Positions 45,102 through 55,879 of a DNA stretch of 64,000 bases are shown one piece after another (position 1 is the first letter of the stretch; every line of letters starts with the position of its first letter). This DNA is from Diploptera punctata. Taxonomy: Eukaryota; Arthropoda; Insecta; Blattodea; Blaberidae. A program made the translations under genes and the position numbers. The notes under the pieces are model-generated. The model worked only from the letters and a program-made list of their open reading frames with translations. It searched no databases and was not told the DNA's origin. The stretch lies in NCBI GenBank assembly GCA_030220185.1, contig JASPKZ010003421.1, positions 976,001 to 1,040,000 on the forward strand, in the 5' to 3' direction.

Positions 45102-45616
45102 ATCAACACCAACTATGGACCACGGCCACAGAACCCGGAATCACTCAACATCATGATTACCGGCCGTGAAAAGCCTGCATTCAACCAATAACCATACATT
45201 TCTGATTTGTTTTCAAATATCGTCGTTTACATCCAGTATATAAATATTTTAAAATACCGGTAACTATATTTAAATAATGATTTTTGAGCTCAATTTTATT
45301 CGTTAAATAGTCCTAACAAATGTCACTCTTGATTTCTTAATCTTCTAGGTAAATTCAATCGTCATTTCGTGACTCGTGAATTTATCAATTGCCCGTGTCG
45401 TTACTTATGATAATGATATTCATATTGCATTGAGCAATTGGCTTTAATGAATGAATGTAATTGCAGTAAATATATCATGCACTATATATTTAATAAAATG
45501 TTAATAGTTTAATAAAATATTAATGGAATAAAGCAAAGCGATATCTGAATAAGTTTAGTTATTTCCTTACCGTAGATTTAAATCTACAACGAACTCGTCG
45601 ACTTAAAGGTAAACTC

Positions 45617-45733
45617 ACTAAGGGTCAATTTCACCAACAGGGATTACTGTATCACGCCAGTTTTCCCCATATATAATACATAGCTTAAACTGGGGTAATA
45701 CAGTTACCTCTGTTGGTGAAACCGACCCTAAGT
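45617..45733. repeat. Foldback, ~45-bp arms
   Basis: Arms share AGGGTC, 'TTTCACCAACAG' and the GTAATAC/CAGTTT region in inverted order, closing around a short AT loop. It is MITE-like; the ends ACTAAGGGTC/GACCCTAAGT are inverted. No clear target duplication and no second copy in the window. Confidence 0.7.
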
Positions 45734-45899
45734 CGAAAAATATAATTTTGAGAAAACAAGGTTTGAATATTTCAGCATTTTACTTTCTGTTTAATAACAG
45801 CCGGTGAGTAGCTTTATCTGCCAGTGACACGAGCGCTTGTTTATTTAAATCAGAGTAACAACAAATATAGAACATTGTTTCTTTCATAAAGAAAGTAAA

Positions 45900-46083
45900 G
45901 CTAAAGCTGTGGGTCTCGTCTTGTTCACTAAATCCAATAGATACACTCCTGTCCAACTCACCTTGGTAGCTCAACAAATCCGTTTCGAGACTACAGTCAA
46001 ATATCTTGTAATCTATTTGGATTCTGGGTTAAAAATTCATATTCGGCATCTCATTCACAAATCTAATGCTGCTATTGCAATAC

Positions 46084-46133
<50 letters not shown>

Positions 46134-46510
46134 TTCAAGTCGAACACATGTATCAATCCGGATCAAGCTTACTCTCTACCAAGCTGTGATCCGCAGCATG
46201 ATGCTATCGCTATGTCTAGTAATTCAACTTAATACTGGGATTGTCCTAATGGCTGTGAAGCCTGGAGTATACTTGCTGACTGTCACAAAAAGAAAGTCGA
46301 GGTTATATAAAACAAATGTCTCAAAATTATCTTTTCGGCCTCATATTCACGAGGATCGCACGACTGGCACAAATGCCCTATATTGCGAACACAATTGATC
46401 AACATGTGGTCAACATGTACAACGTGCTCATCAATCATTCTAACCCAATTGTTCACAATATAGAACATACGCTACAGCAACGTGCTATCCACCGAAATGT
46501 ATTTTGCAGA
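45900..46510 (+). pseudogene. Jockey-type LINE C-terminal fragment, split by (TA)n
   Basis: The first part reads 'TLVAQQIRFETTVKYLVIYL' and 'DSGLKIHIRHLIHKSNAA' (the VKYLGVxLD region near the end of a Jockey reverse transcriptase). After the TA run (46085-46129) it continues, in changing frames, as 'KLTLYQAVIRSMMLSL' and 'FTRIARLAQMPYIANTIDQH'. The order and spacing fit Jockey elements. It is dead by frameshift and truncation. Confidence 0.72.
46085..46129. repeat. (TA)n microsatellite
   Basis: About 21 TA units within the Jockey-type remnant. Confidence 0.95.
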
Positions 46511-47049
46511 CCCCCTTTGATGGTCCCACAATAATGAAATGAGTGCTGTACTACAGCTGGAGTAGTGTGGCTCATTTCGTACTGTCGGTTTTCGGACTCT
46601 CCGCTTGTCCGACAGTGTGGTTTACGATGTCCAACTCCAGAGAGGAAACACCTCATTTCATTCAACCACTTCCACATCGACAACGACTGAACACCAACGC
46701 CGCCACACGCAACTGATTCCAGTGGCGGCACACTGGACAATACTTAAACATTGCCACTCCTTCGTTCTGTGGGTCTCGTGTCGTAGATAATACGGTCGTA
46801 AAAAATATTTGCTGAAGCAAGTGGAATCTGAGAAAAGTGTCGGTCATTTCACGTGAGTTTCAATAATGATCCGATCTATTAAAGGGAGTTGTTTATGAAA
46901 ATAATATAACTAAACTAAATGACTCAAAAGAACGTAAATTCTTAGATCTACTATAATGTTTATTTACGAGAACAAATATAATTTTGAATTACGTAAACAA
47001 GCACTTGTTATTGTTCTAGTAGGCATTTAGGCCCAGTTCTTTGTATCAC
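46511..47049. other. No gene seen
   Basis: No supported feature. Confidence 0.45.
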
Positions 47050-47185
47050 ATTTCTCATAACGTGGTTAATGTTTTATTCTGCTAGTAAGAGATGTTCACT
47101 AAGTTCTTGTAATTATTTGCTTTATTAGATTTTCTGTTCCTTTCTCTTCTGTGCCAGTACATTCGATTTCTCTGTGAATACATAA
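47050..47185 (+). repeat. Dispersed repeat, inverted partner at 60240-60385
   Basis: Shares 'CATTTCTCATAACGTGGTT', 'GTAAGAGATG', 'TTTATTAGATTTTCTGTTC' and 'GCCAGTACATTCGATTT' in order with the minus strand of 60240-60385. Class unknown. Confidence 0.7.
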
Positions 47186-47683
47186 CCAGAGACAAGAGGT
47201 GGGATAATGTTAAATTAATGCTCTCATAAGCACAAATATGCTCTTCAACTGAAGTGCTTTTACGGAGCGAGATGACACAAACAGAAGAGAAACATAACTC
47301 CACCTCGCGCCAAGCTTCAATATTTGAAGATTACAAATAGGATTATTTCGCGAACTCTAAAGGTACTGTACCTTGTTTTCCTTTAGATAAGGGTTTAAAA
47401 GGATCAAATCTCAGTTTTCTTGTACACTCGGAGACATTAAAATTTATTGAATCTTGTATCACTGTAGACTTGTGAACACAAAGAAGTTGGGGACATTTAT
47501 ATGTACGTGTAGGACCGTGTGCTTACTTGTTTAGTCTATGTCACTTAATTCAATACAAGCTACAAATAAAGTCATATAACAGTGGCATACGTCCATTACA
47601 AAAACCGTTGTTATACAGTGAGTAGTATTTATGCATTTATTAATTTACGTTTATACAATATTGTTCGGCAGTTGTCCGATTTT
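47186..47683. other. No gene seen
   Basis: No supported feature. Confidence 0.45.
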
Positions 47684-47693
47684 TTCACCAAGA

Positions 47694-47989
47694 GTAAGTA
47701 GTAAAGTGATCCCACAAGAGGCCCGGAGGCCCTTGGGGTAGTAGGAGGTTAAGGCTCCCACTTTTTCTAGACAATCGGCACTTTATGTCAGCCGGGTTGT
47801 CAGCCCTGCGTGACGGCCGCCCTTACCTCAGAACAAGCGTCTGTTACTCATTTCCGTTAGAGGCTGAGTCGACCCCAGAGCCATAGTGCCGCCAGAGGGT
47901 TTGCGCCAGTTTAAAAATCCTGACCCCAACGGGACTTGAACCCTAGACCCTCCGGCTTGTAGCTCAGTGCCTTAACCACTACGCTACGG
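47694..47989 (-). repeat. SINE-A, full length with perfect target duplication
   Basis: Flanked by TTCACCAAGA at 47684-47693 and 47990-47999. The minus strand has the A box with 'GTAGCGTAGTGGTTAAGGC' and B box 'GGGTTCAAGTCCCG', then the full body. Confidence 0.93.
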
Positions 47990-48174
47990 TTCACCAAGAA
48001 CTTATTGCAAATACAGAAAAAACAACTAGATAGGAAAATAATTAGTTCACAGCTACCAAAAATCACAAATATAAACAGTGATAACTATTTCCGATGTACA
48101 AATCGCCAGTTTGTGATATACTCAATAAATTTTAATGTCTTAGGCTGTACAAGTTATTTATATTGCACGATCCT

Positions 48175-48330
48175 GTTCCTGCGTTACTGAATTGATAGCT
48201 TGCATAATAAATAAGAATCTAGTATAGAGATGAGGAAGCAGACAACGTAAGTTACTTGCCTGTTCTGTGATTGCGAGCAAACATTGATGCCAGATCCAAG
48301 ACATTTGAATGTCGTCGAGTGTACATATTT
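48175..48330 (+). repeat. Dispersed repeat, partner at 12165-12330
   Basis: Direct-orientation relative of 12165-12330; see there for shared words. Confidence 0.6.
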
Positions 48331-48900
48331 GAGTATATTGATTGCTAATGTGTTTGGGATCCGATTATTGCCAATAAAATCAAAGTTGCATTTTGTAACT
48401 GAACTAAGGAATTTTAATGCGTTTCCGAGTGATTATTAGGGAGTGATTAGTATTTCATTGTGGTATTTAGTGGCGACCTTACATAATTTGCAATAAGCGT
48501 TATGTGCATAGGAAACCTATAAAACAGAAACTCTCTGTTCCTTTACAGAATGTAAGAAATTAAATTCATGCCTAGGGATCCAGAACAGAAAGTTCAGATA
48601 TCAAACTTCTGAGAAAACAATTTGGATGAAGGCGTTGAAATACATAAATACGGCGTTATATTCATTTATAAGTAAATTAAATTCATTGTTAAAGCATTCA
48701 TTTGAAACCAAGAGGAAACTTATGTAATAAAACAAGTTTTATTTGTAAGATGTGTTAATGTAATCTTTATTTTATGTGAATGATTTATAACCTGATGTTT
48801 TAAAAAATATTATATTGTAGATTACATACGCTACAAACTCTGTCGACAACACTTGAATTGTGACGATAATAACCAAAACTGTTGGAAAACGTCGTTAAAT
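48331..48900. other. No gene seen
   Basis: No supported feature. Confidence 0.45.
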
Positions 48901-48970
48901 AAAATTAAAATATAAAATTATGGAATATTGACCTGAAAGGCCCGTCTCCTCAACTTAATTAATTATTTAA

Positions 48971-49006
48971 CTGTAGCGCTTTCGGGACTTGTTCCATCAT
49001 CGGCAG
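48971..49006 (-). ncRNA. Hammerhead-like motif, left arm
   Basis: CTG, CCGATGA (U4 of the core changed to C), extra T, a stem II interrupted by one mismatch, GAAA, the palindrome AGCGCT, A of a CUA triplet, then CAG. CAG pairs perfectly with CTG (stem I, 3 bp). Confidence 0.45.
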
Positions 49007-49481
49007 GATTCAAAACTGGTGTTTCACTGAAGATCTGGTAGAGAGGGTTACACGTATTGGGTTTGTTTTAGATTATCAGATTGTCGTTGTTGTGAGCTGC
49101 TTTCATGATTTCCATCTCTTCGAGTACGTTTATCTTTGCTGGATTATTTTCTCTGTGCATTACTGTTAGGGTGTTTTCAATATATAGGAAGAACAAACAG
49201 AAGTTTTAACATCAGATTTAAAGAATATTTTCGAGACTTTATTCACGCAGAAGGAAAATCAAGCTAAGCAAAACACGTTATCCATGAAGGACATCGCATG
49301 TTAAATATTGAAAACACCCTAACAGTAATGCACAGAGAAAATAATCCAGCAAAGATAAACGTACTCGAAGAGATGAAAATCATGAAAGCAGCTCACAACA
49401 ACGACAATCTGATAAACTAAAACAAACCCAATATATGTAACCCCCTCTACCAGATCTTCAATGAAACACCAGTTTTGAATC

Positions 49482-49517
49482 CTGCCGATGATGGGACAAG
49501 TTCCGAAAGCGCTATAG
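49482..49517 (+). ncRNA. Hammerhead-like motif, right arm
   Basis: Same order as the left-arm copy: CTG, CCGATGA, extra T, GGGA/TTCC stem (one wobble), GAAA (49505-49508), AGCGCT palindrome, A, TAG. It overlaps the C-terminal codons of the endonuclease remnant. The C in place of U4 would be expected to impair cleavage. Confidence 0.45.
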
Positions 49518-49587
49518 TTAAATAATTAATTAAGTTGAGGAGACGGACCTTTCAGGTGAATATTCTATAATTTTACATTTTAATTTT

Positions 49588-49899
49588 GAATAATACCTCA
49601 ACGGAACACATCATGAATCTTATAAAAGTTTGTTAAATAAAATAATAAAATTAAGACCGTCGAAGTACAGTAATGCAGTAATATACGTCTATAATTTTTC
49701 AAGAAAGAGATATTTTGATACATTTTACCCTAAAATTGATCATACTTCAAATATGCGCACTTATATTACTTCAATGCTAATTTGAAACTTATACAGGATA
49801 CGAAACTATAAAATTAGCGAAAATTATTAAAACGTATAACGTAATATCATTATTAAAAAAAATTAACAACAAAATGAATAGTAATACTTTCAAAATTGT
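49588..49899. other. No gene seen
   Basis: AT-rich sequence with no supported feature. Confidence 0.45.
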
Positions 49900-50115
49900 A
49901 GATACAAACAAATGTAAAACAAAAACAAAGACATATTTAAATTGAAATGCAGTAGTTGTAAAAAGTTGTACTATATTGGAAGAACGACTAGAAAATTTAA
50001 CATAAGATACAATATTAACATTTGAAAGATTTCAAATACGAGAGAGAATAAATCCAGCTATGCAAAACTTATCACAGAAGCAAGCCACCAGAGCCATACA
50101 ATTAACAACATGGTC
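49900..50115 (+). pseudogene. Third Penelope-type GIY-YIG fragment
   Basis: The plus strand reads 'FKLKCSSCKKLYYIGRTTRK' and 'FNIRYN', then after a stop 'YAKLITEASHQSHTINN'. It has KCxxC before YIGRT, then a decayed AxHxxxxxH-like part. It abuts the start of R750 copy 2 without an obvious duplication. Confidence 0.7.
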
Positions 50116-50426
50116 TCGGTGTTACATACACTATTTAACTCATGCCCCAAATGGGAGTCTCAATGACCAATCACGTTTCAATGAATTTTGTTTTACAACC
50201 AATCGCAGTCGTGTTTCACCTAGATATTTATCGAATTTTGATTACCAAAATAAAGAAAGCCCCTCCTTTTTAATACTCAGAACAGGTCAGAGCATTATTT
50301 TGCAGTGACTGACTCTCTAATAAATACGTTGAATGTAGCAAATAATGAACAAATTCCTTCGCACTACACATTTGATAATTGTGTGTTCAATAATTGTGTT
50401 TTTAAATAATGATTTTACTGAGTTGT

Positions 50427-51055
50427 CTGTATTTGTACTTGAGATTTCTGATTGATATGTTTTTTACTGGGTGAGCAAAAATAGTAATCAATAATGAAAT
50501 AATAGAACAGATAGCACAGTTTAACTATCTTGGTTCAGATATAACATATAGCTACGATTGGGATATACATAATAAATTAAACCGATTTCAAAAGATGAAA
50601 TAATATAATATTTAAGATAAAGATAATTTACCATAAGAAGAACCCTCCGAAAGACTCGAAGAGAAACTCAGCTCAGGTTTTATAAAATTATGGCTGTTCC
50701 TGTTCTTTTATATGGATCTGATTCTTGGGTACTTACAAAAAAAGATATCTCACACATTCAAAGGCACTGAAATGAAATTTTTAAGATCTGTTAAAGGATG
50801 TACACGCATAGATAGATTACACAATGCATCAATAAGAAATGAACTGGAGATATTTTCAATAGTTGATAAACTAGAAGAGTACAAAGCACAAATACCAATG
50901 GAAAGAACATTTAGACAGAATGGACAATACAAGATTACCCAAAAAGATCAACACCTACAAACCACATGGAAAAAGATATTTGGGACGGCCAAGGAAATGA
51001 TGGACTTGAGACCGGAACAGGTCACATTGACCTAATCCTGGAAAGGAAGAAGAAG
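50427..51055 (+). pseudogene. LINE-2 insertion with target duplication
   Basis: Flanked by ACTGAGTTGT at 50417-50426 and 51056-51065. The longest of the LINE-2 ends here (629 bp). It contains the 'FNYLGSDITY'-type region, 'LLYGSDSWVLTKKDISH', 'FLRSVKGCTRIDRLHNASIR' and a (GAA)n tail. Frameshifts are present. Confidence 0.88.
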
Positions 51056-51259
51056 ACTGAGTTGTATACCAAAAAAAATTAATTAATTACCTATAATGTT
51101 GGTTATAATATACATTTCGTTGTGTTTAATTTTTCTGTACTGCATTCTTACAATATTGTGATCCTATTTGGCAATAAATAATAAGATCAAATTACAGTGG
51201 ATGAACAAATGAAAAATAACCAAACGTTTCTCATTTTTTTCAAACATCGCCGTTTACGT

Positions 51260-51261
<2 letters not shown>

Positions 51262-51303
<42 letters not shown>
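51262..51303. repeat. (TA)n microsatellite
   Basis: About 20 TA units inside R750 copy 2. The other R750 copies have only a short TATAAATA here, so it expanded in place. Confidence 0.95.
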
Positions 51304-51308
<5 letters not shown>

Positions 51309-51725
51309 ATTTTAAATGAACTACACTTAAATAATGATTCGTGAGTAAAGGGCTTAATTTTATTCATTAAATCGTCCTGAAAAATGCCACTCTTGATTTT
51401 CAAATCCTCTAGATAAATTGGGAATCACTCGTGGCATTACTTATGATAAATCAAAACTATAAAATAAATAATTTTGGAAAAAATAGATTTTGAAAGAGGG
51501 CGGTACACAAACAAGCTCAACGATAACATACACATCAAACTAAATCCCTCTATAAAACCATTATAACACACAACAATATTTTACAGGACGCTGAAGTTGG
51601 ACAAAAATCTGTAAGTTCTACGAAATATATACTTTTTAGTTGATGTTTGTATAATTTTAACTAAAGTTGTTATAGCTACTTCTGCTCTGTATAAGTAAAA
51701 ATATAGTAGGGCATGAGATTATGAT

Positions 51726-52461
51726 GACTATTTAACTCATGCCCCAAATGGGAGTCAATAACCAATCACGTTACAATGATTTTTTTATTTACAACCAATC
51801 ACAGTCGCTTTTCGCCTAGAATTTTCCAACTAAAGATTATCATAATAAAGAAAGCACCTCCTTTTTTAACATTCTGAATAGGTCATAGCATTATTTTGCA
51901 GTGACTGACCCTCTAAGAAATACGGCTACCAGATTGTATAAATAGTGCATTAATGTCAGCAGAAAGCGCATGCGATAGATAATATAACAAAAATTTGTAA
52001 CAATTGATTATACCACAAAAAAAACACTGCTTGCACTTTCTTAAACGAATTATTTTCCAGGAAATGACGTTGCATAAGAATATAATACATCATAGGACAT
52101 CAGAAACCTCTTAACGTTGGTTATAAATTTCTCCACTAGGGTGCATTCTTACAATATTGCGATCCTTTGGCAATAAATAATATTATGACCTGGTTGCAGT
52201 GATGAACAATGGAAGGAAATGAAGCGTACCAATCGTTTCTCACTTGTTTTCTAACATCGCCGTTTACGTAAAGTATATAAATATTTTTAAATAATGTAGT
52301 TAAATAGTGATTTGTGAGTAAACACCTTAATTTTATTCGTTAAATAGTACTAACAAATGCCACTCTTGATTTCCAAATTCTCTAAATAAATTCACCCCTC
52401 ACTTCGTGAGTCGTGAATTTATCGATAATTTGGAAATCACTCGTGGCATTACTTACGATAA
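51726..52461 (+). repeat. R750 repeat, copy 3, uninterrupted reference unit
   Basis: It starts 'GACTATTTAACTCATGCCCC', with two ACCAATCAC CCAAT-type boxes within 70 bp, a TATA-like TGTATAAATAG at about 51937-51947 and AATAAATAAT near 52173. It ends in a 95-nt foldback and GGCATTACTTACGATAA. No protein-coding frame. The outer ends are weakly inverted (AACTCATGCC against AAGTAATGCC). It could be a solo LTR or a non-autonomous DNA element. Confidence 0.85.
52356..52450 (+). repeat. 95-nt foldback at the R750 3' end
   Basis: AATGCCACTC...GATTTCCAAATT pairs with AATTTGGAAATC...GTGGCATT across a CACTTCGTGAG tip, about 38 bp per arm with interruptions. The same structure is present at 45319-45402 and 57385-57479. 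Confidence 0.85.
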
Positions 52462-52982
52462 GGTATGAACAATATATGAGAGTAGATAGGGAAATAAATA
52501 AATAAAAGTTAATTTAACAAGAATAAGAAGTACGGATGAAACTGCATTTTAGTTCTCTGAAACGAATTTTTACTGTTCATTTTATTTTAATTGAAAATGC
52601 TGTCACCACTCTATTTGTAGACAAAAACAGGTAATTACTGCAAAACATGTCGGCATAATGGGAGGTGTTTGTAATAAAAATGTTCTCCCAACTCACCCCT
52701 GCAGCTTGGAAAACACGTGATCAATCACGGGACAGAGTTGCAGTTGAAATGAAAAGGAAGCCGCTTGTGATAAATGAAGCTCTCACTTTTTCATGGGTGT
52801 TAATAATGGCGGTTGGTAACATTGCAGACAATATTCCTGTTTATCAAAATTTATTCAAAACCTCCCCATAATATAAATATACTTCTCAATTTAACGATTA
52901 TATCTGTAAATAGGTTTTTTAAACTCAAAATGGTGACAAAAGCCACGTAAAATTATTTTGATACTTGCTGAATCTTTTTGAA

Positions 52983-53389
52983 AATCGGCCGCGGTGGACT
53001 AGTGGTTATGCTCCTTGCCTCTGGTCGTGAGTCGCGGATTCAAACCCGGCCGGGTCGATGGATTTTTTAGGGTGGAAAAATCCAAGGAGCAAGTTCCTCC
53101 GGGAGGGACTTTAAGCCGTGGGTCCCGAGTCTAAAGATTTTCAGGCTCGTAAAAGATCCTTCAGGCTGAATAAAAAGGCCTCTAAGCAAAATTTACCGAA
53201 TTTTCCCATTCTAGTACTACCTTGATTTCCTAGAAGTGAGTATGAGGCGGAACGCTGACCACGGACCACTCCAATGACATCTATACTAAAACAAATGTAA
53301 CTAAATTTGTATGGTTAAATTTCTCCCCTTTAGGGGAAGAGCGCCTAAATATCGTAGAGGGAAACAAGGGTTTATAAGACATAAGAAAT
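52983..53389 (+). repeat. SINE-B, full length with target duplication
   Basis: Flanked by ATCTTTTTGAA at 52972-52982 and 53390-53400. A box 'GGTGGACTAGTGGTTATG' and B box 'GGATTCAAACCCGG'. The same insertion is present in the inverted duplicate at 63630-64000. Confidence 0.92.
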
Positions 53390-53470
53390 ATCTTTTTGAA
53401 TCTTTTCTCACAACATGATTTACCATATCAATGTTAAGATATTCAATTGCATGGTTCAAAGGATATTAAT

Positions 53471-55245
53471 ACTTACTTACTCTTACTCACTGGCACTATC
53501 GAACCCGTAGGTTCATGGCCGCACGGACATAAGCTCTCCATACATCCCTATCCTGAGCTAATGCTTTCCAATCATTCCCTGTATAATCTACTTCCCTCAA
53601 ATCATAGTTAATGTTGTTCTCCCACCTCATTCTTGGTCTACCAACTGGGCGTTTTCCTTCTGGCTTTCCTACAAGAAGTTTCCATGCACGTCTTTCATTC
53701 CCCATACGCGCAACATGTCCTGCCCATCGCAGTCTACGGGACTTAACTGTTCCTATTATATCTGGCTTCCTATAAAGACCATGTAGTTCATTGTTATGTA
53801 GTCTTCTCCATTCACCTGTCTGTTCATCTCTCTTTGGTCCAAAAATTTTCCTAAAAACTTTATTCTCAAATACTCGTAATCTCCTTTCCTCCCTTAAAGT
53901 AAGAGTCCATGTTTCGCACCCATATAATATAACTGGTAGAATAATAGTTTTATATATTTTCAGCTTAAACATTTTTTGAAAGGAGTTGGGACATCAAAAG
54001 TCTCTGCAATGCATAATAGCATGCATTTCCAGAATTGAGCCTATGTTTAATTTCTTTGTGCATCTCATTCCTATTGTGATTATTGTTCCTAGGTATTTGA
54101 ATTCAGCCAATTCCTCAAAATTTCCCTCATTTGTCATTAGCTGTCCATTTCCATTATATAATGTATTTCTACGTGTGACCATATATTTAGTTTTACTGAT
54201 ATTTACTTCCAGTCCTAGTTTCTTAGTGTTACTCAATAGTGTGTGCGTGTTGGCCTTTAGTATCTCCTCGCTATCGGCCAGTAGTACTACATCATCAGCA
54301 TAAAACTAACAGCTTATTAATACCATTCAGTTGTAGGCCTTCCTCATTCTCTAAAGATTTAATGGCATGCTCTAGTACAAAATTAAATAGTAGAGGAGAT
54401 AGTGCATCTCCTTGCTTCAACCCATTCTGGATTTCAAAAGTGTCTGAAAACTGTTTGCCTACACGCACCCTACTCGTTGAGCCATTTAGACACATTCGTA
54501 TAAGTCTAACCAACTTTTTAGGAATTCCGAAATCCAGCAGGATACTATATAACTTCTCCCTCTTAATTGAATCATATGCTTTTTTGAAGTCTACATATAG
54601 TTGATGTACAGTACCATTATATTCCCATTTCTTTTCTAAAATCTGTCTTATACTAAAAATCTGATCTGTTGTAGACCTGTTTCTTCTAAATGCACATTGA
54701 TGATCTCCTAGAATGTCATCAATATAGGGAGTAAGTCTGCTTACTAATATATTTGTTAGAATTTTGTACGAAGTTGAAAGTAATGAGATGCCCTATAGTT
54801 GTTGCAATCAGTTTTATCTCCTTTCTTATAAATTGGTACGATAATTGATTCCTTCCATTCATCTGGAAGAGCTTCTTTTTCCCAAATCATACTAAGCAAC
54901 CAGCGTATCTTGTCCATCAATTTTTCTCCCCCTGATTTTATCAGTTCTGCTGGGATCTCATCTGAACCTGATGCTTTATACATCTTCAATTTTTCAATTG
55001 CCATTTCAACCTCTAATGCACTTGGCTCTGCGACTAGCATTTCTGCTGTCTGTAACTTATCCTCCTCAATGTCCTGTTCTGTATGTACATTTAATAGCTG
55101 ATTAAAATAACTTTTCCATCTATTTAATATACTCTTGGAATCTGCAATCATATCCCCATTTTCATTCCGAATTATGTTTGTTCTAGCCTGAAACCCTTTC
55201 TTCTCTATACTAATTCCCTGATATAATTCTCTAATGTTCCTATTT
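53471..55245 (-). mobile_element. RTE-A, 5'-truncated insertion, 16-bp target duplication
   Basis: Flanked by TTCAAAGGATATTAAT at 53455-53470 and 55246-55261. The minus strand starts in the linker ('NIRELYQGISIEKKGFQART'), runs through 'SGSDEIPAELIKSGG', 'PDEWKESIIVPIYKKGDKTD' and the DALSPLLF motif, and has YADD split by a frameshift near 54300. It ends in the intact 158-codon C-terminal frame (53972-53496) with 'RRLRWAGHVARMGNERRAW'. The AGTAAGT tail touches the duplication. The empty site survives at about 63550-63575. Confidence 0.93.
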
Positions 55246-55493
55246 TTCAAAGGATATTAATATAAAGCATAATTTCATACAGTTTTATAAGTAAGGCTGA
55301 ATTGTAATAAAAAAAAATTCAAACATTTATGAAAGCATGTGATTACAGAAACAAAATTGCACACTTCATATTACAGACAGAGACTCATTAAAATACTCCA
55401 GTAAAGTTGGATTGTCAATACAAAACTTAAGACAATTGGAAGATGCCAAAATTAAGTTTTTAAGCCCTTTACTAACAAGGGAACAGTCAATCT

Positions 55494-55879
55494 TGTATGT
55501 CGAAACCTACCTTCAAATTTCTTCTACAGAAGCGTTTTGATGTACCAAGGCCGTGTCCCAAAAAAAAGTATCTACCGCTTTTAACTGTAGTCATTAAAAT
55601 CCGCAGCCAAATCTCTCATTTGTACTATAGGGAAGTAATACAACTCCTGAATTGGTAGATTGGATAACCTCACTATTTGCCGTCCGTGCCATACCCCGCC
55701 TCACTCCACTCAGCTCTTAGTCAAGCTTAGTCAAGCAGGGACGAACAGTGGGTTGCCATTGCTGGATTCTGCCTTGGATTTCTGTGCCTTTCAGTTAAAA
55801 GCGGCAGATATTTTTCACACGACCTTGGTACAGCACAACGATTCTCTGGGATAAATTTTAAGATAGGTTACGGCATGCA
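55494..55879. mobile_element. MITE-like element with ~95-bp TIRs
   Basis: The ends TGTATGTCGAAACCTACC and, inverted, TGCATGCCGTAACCTATC lead into arms sharing 'CCTTGGTACA', 'ATCTRCCGCTTTTAACTG' and other words. It is 386 bp with no coding frame; target duplication not resolved. Confidence 0.7.

Larger units (their letters stand above)
43934..45187 (-). mobile_element. Penelope-like element with inverted termini
   Basis: Perfect 13-bp target duplication ATAACCATACATT at 43921-43933 and 45188-45200. The two ends (43934-44133 and 44954-45155) are ~200-bp inverted repeats. Between and into the left arm, the minus strand encodes the C-terminal part of a Penelope protein (44960 to about 44005). 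The polymerase N-terminal half is missing. Inverted or partial end arrangements are a known habit of Penelope-like elements. Each end carries a hammerhead-like motif. Confidence 0.88.
43244..45413 (+). repeat. R750 repeat, copy 1, split by two retroelements
   Basis: Left part 43244-43518, middle 43717-43933 and right part 45188-45413 together align with the uninterrupted unit at 51726-52461. The interruptions are a LINE-4 end (43519-43716) and a Penelope-like element (43934-45187), each with target duplication. The terminal foldback is at 45319-45402. Confidence 0.85.
48901..49587 (+). mobile_element. Penelope-like end in a large near-palindrome
   Basis: Arms 48901-49183 and 49305-49587 are inverted copies of 283 bp. 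The 121-bp spacer and right arm encode, in one plus frame, a GIY-YIG endonuclease end: 'IGRTNRSFNIRFKEYFRDFI', an in-frame stop, 'AKHVIHEGHRMLNIENTLTV', 'NVLEEMKIMKAAHNNDNLIN', a second stop, and a tail to 49527. The left arm is the inverted copy of the last part of this. A hammerhead-like motif lies near the outer end of each arm. No clear target duplication. Confidence 0.8.
50130..51449 (+). repeat. R750 repeat, copy 2, split by LINE-2
   Basis: 50130-50426 and 51056-51449 join to one unit. It has two CCAAT-type boxes near 50190-50215 and a (TA)n expansion at 51262-51303. The terminal foldback is reduced by a deletion. Confidence 0.85.

Noticed and set aside
52665..52871. 68-codon frame between R750 copy 3 and SINE-B
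   Set aside because: No domain, no relative in the window, and length within chance expectation.
54910..55101. Plus-strand frames opposite the LINE polymerases (also 26847-27116, 28176-28581 and 53986-54604)
   Set aside because: Antisense shadows of the minus-strand RTE-A coding sequence; they lack independent motifs.
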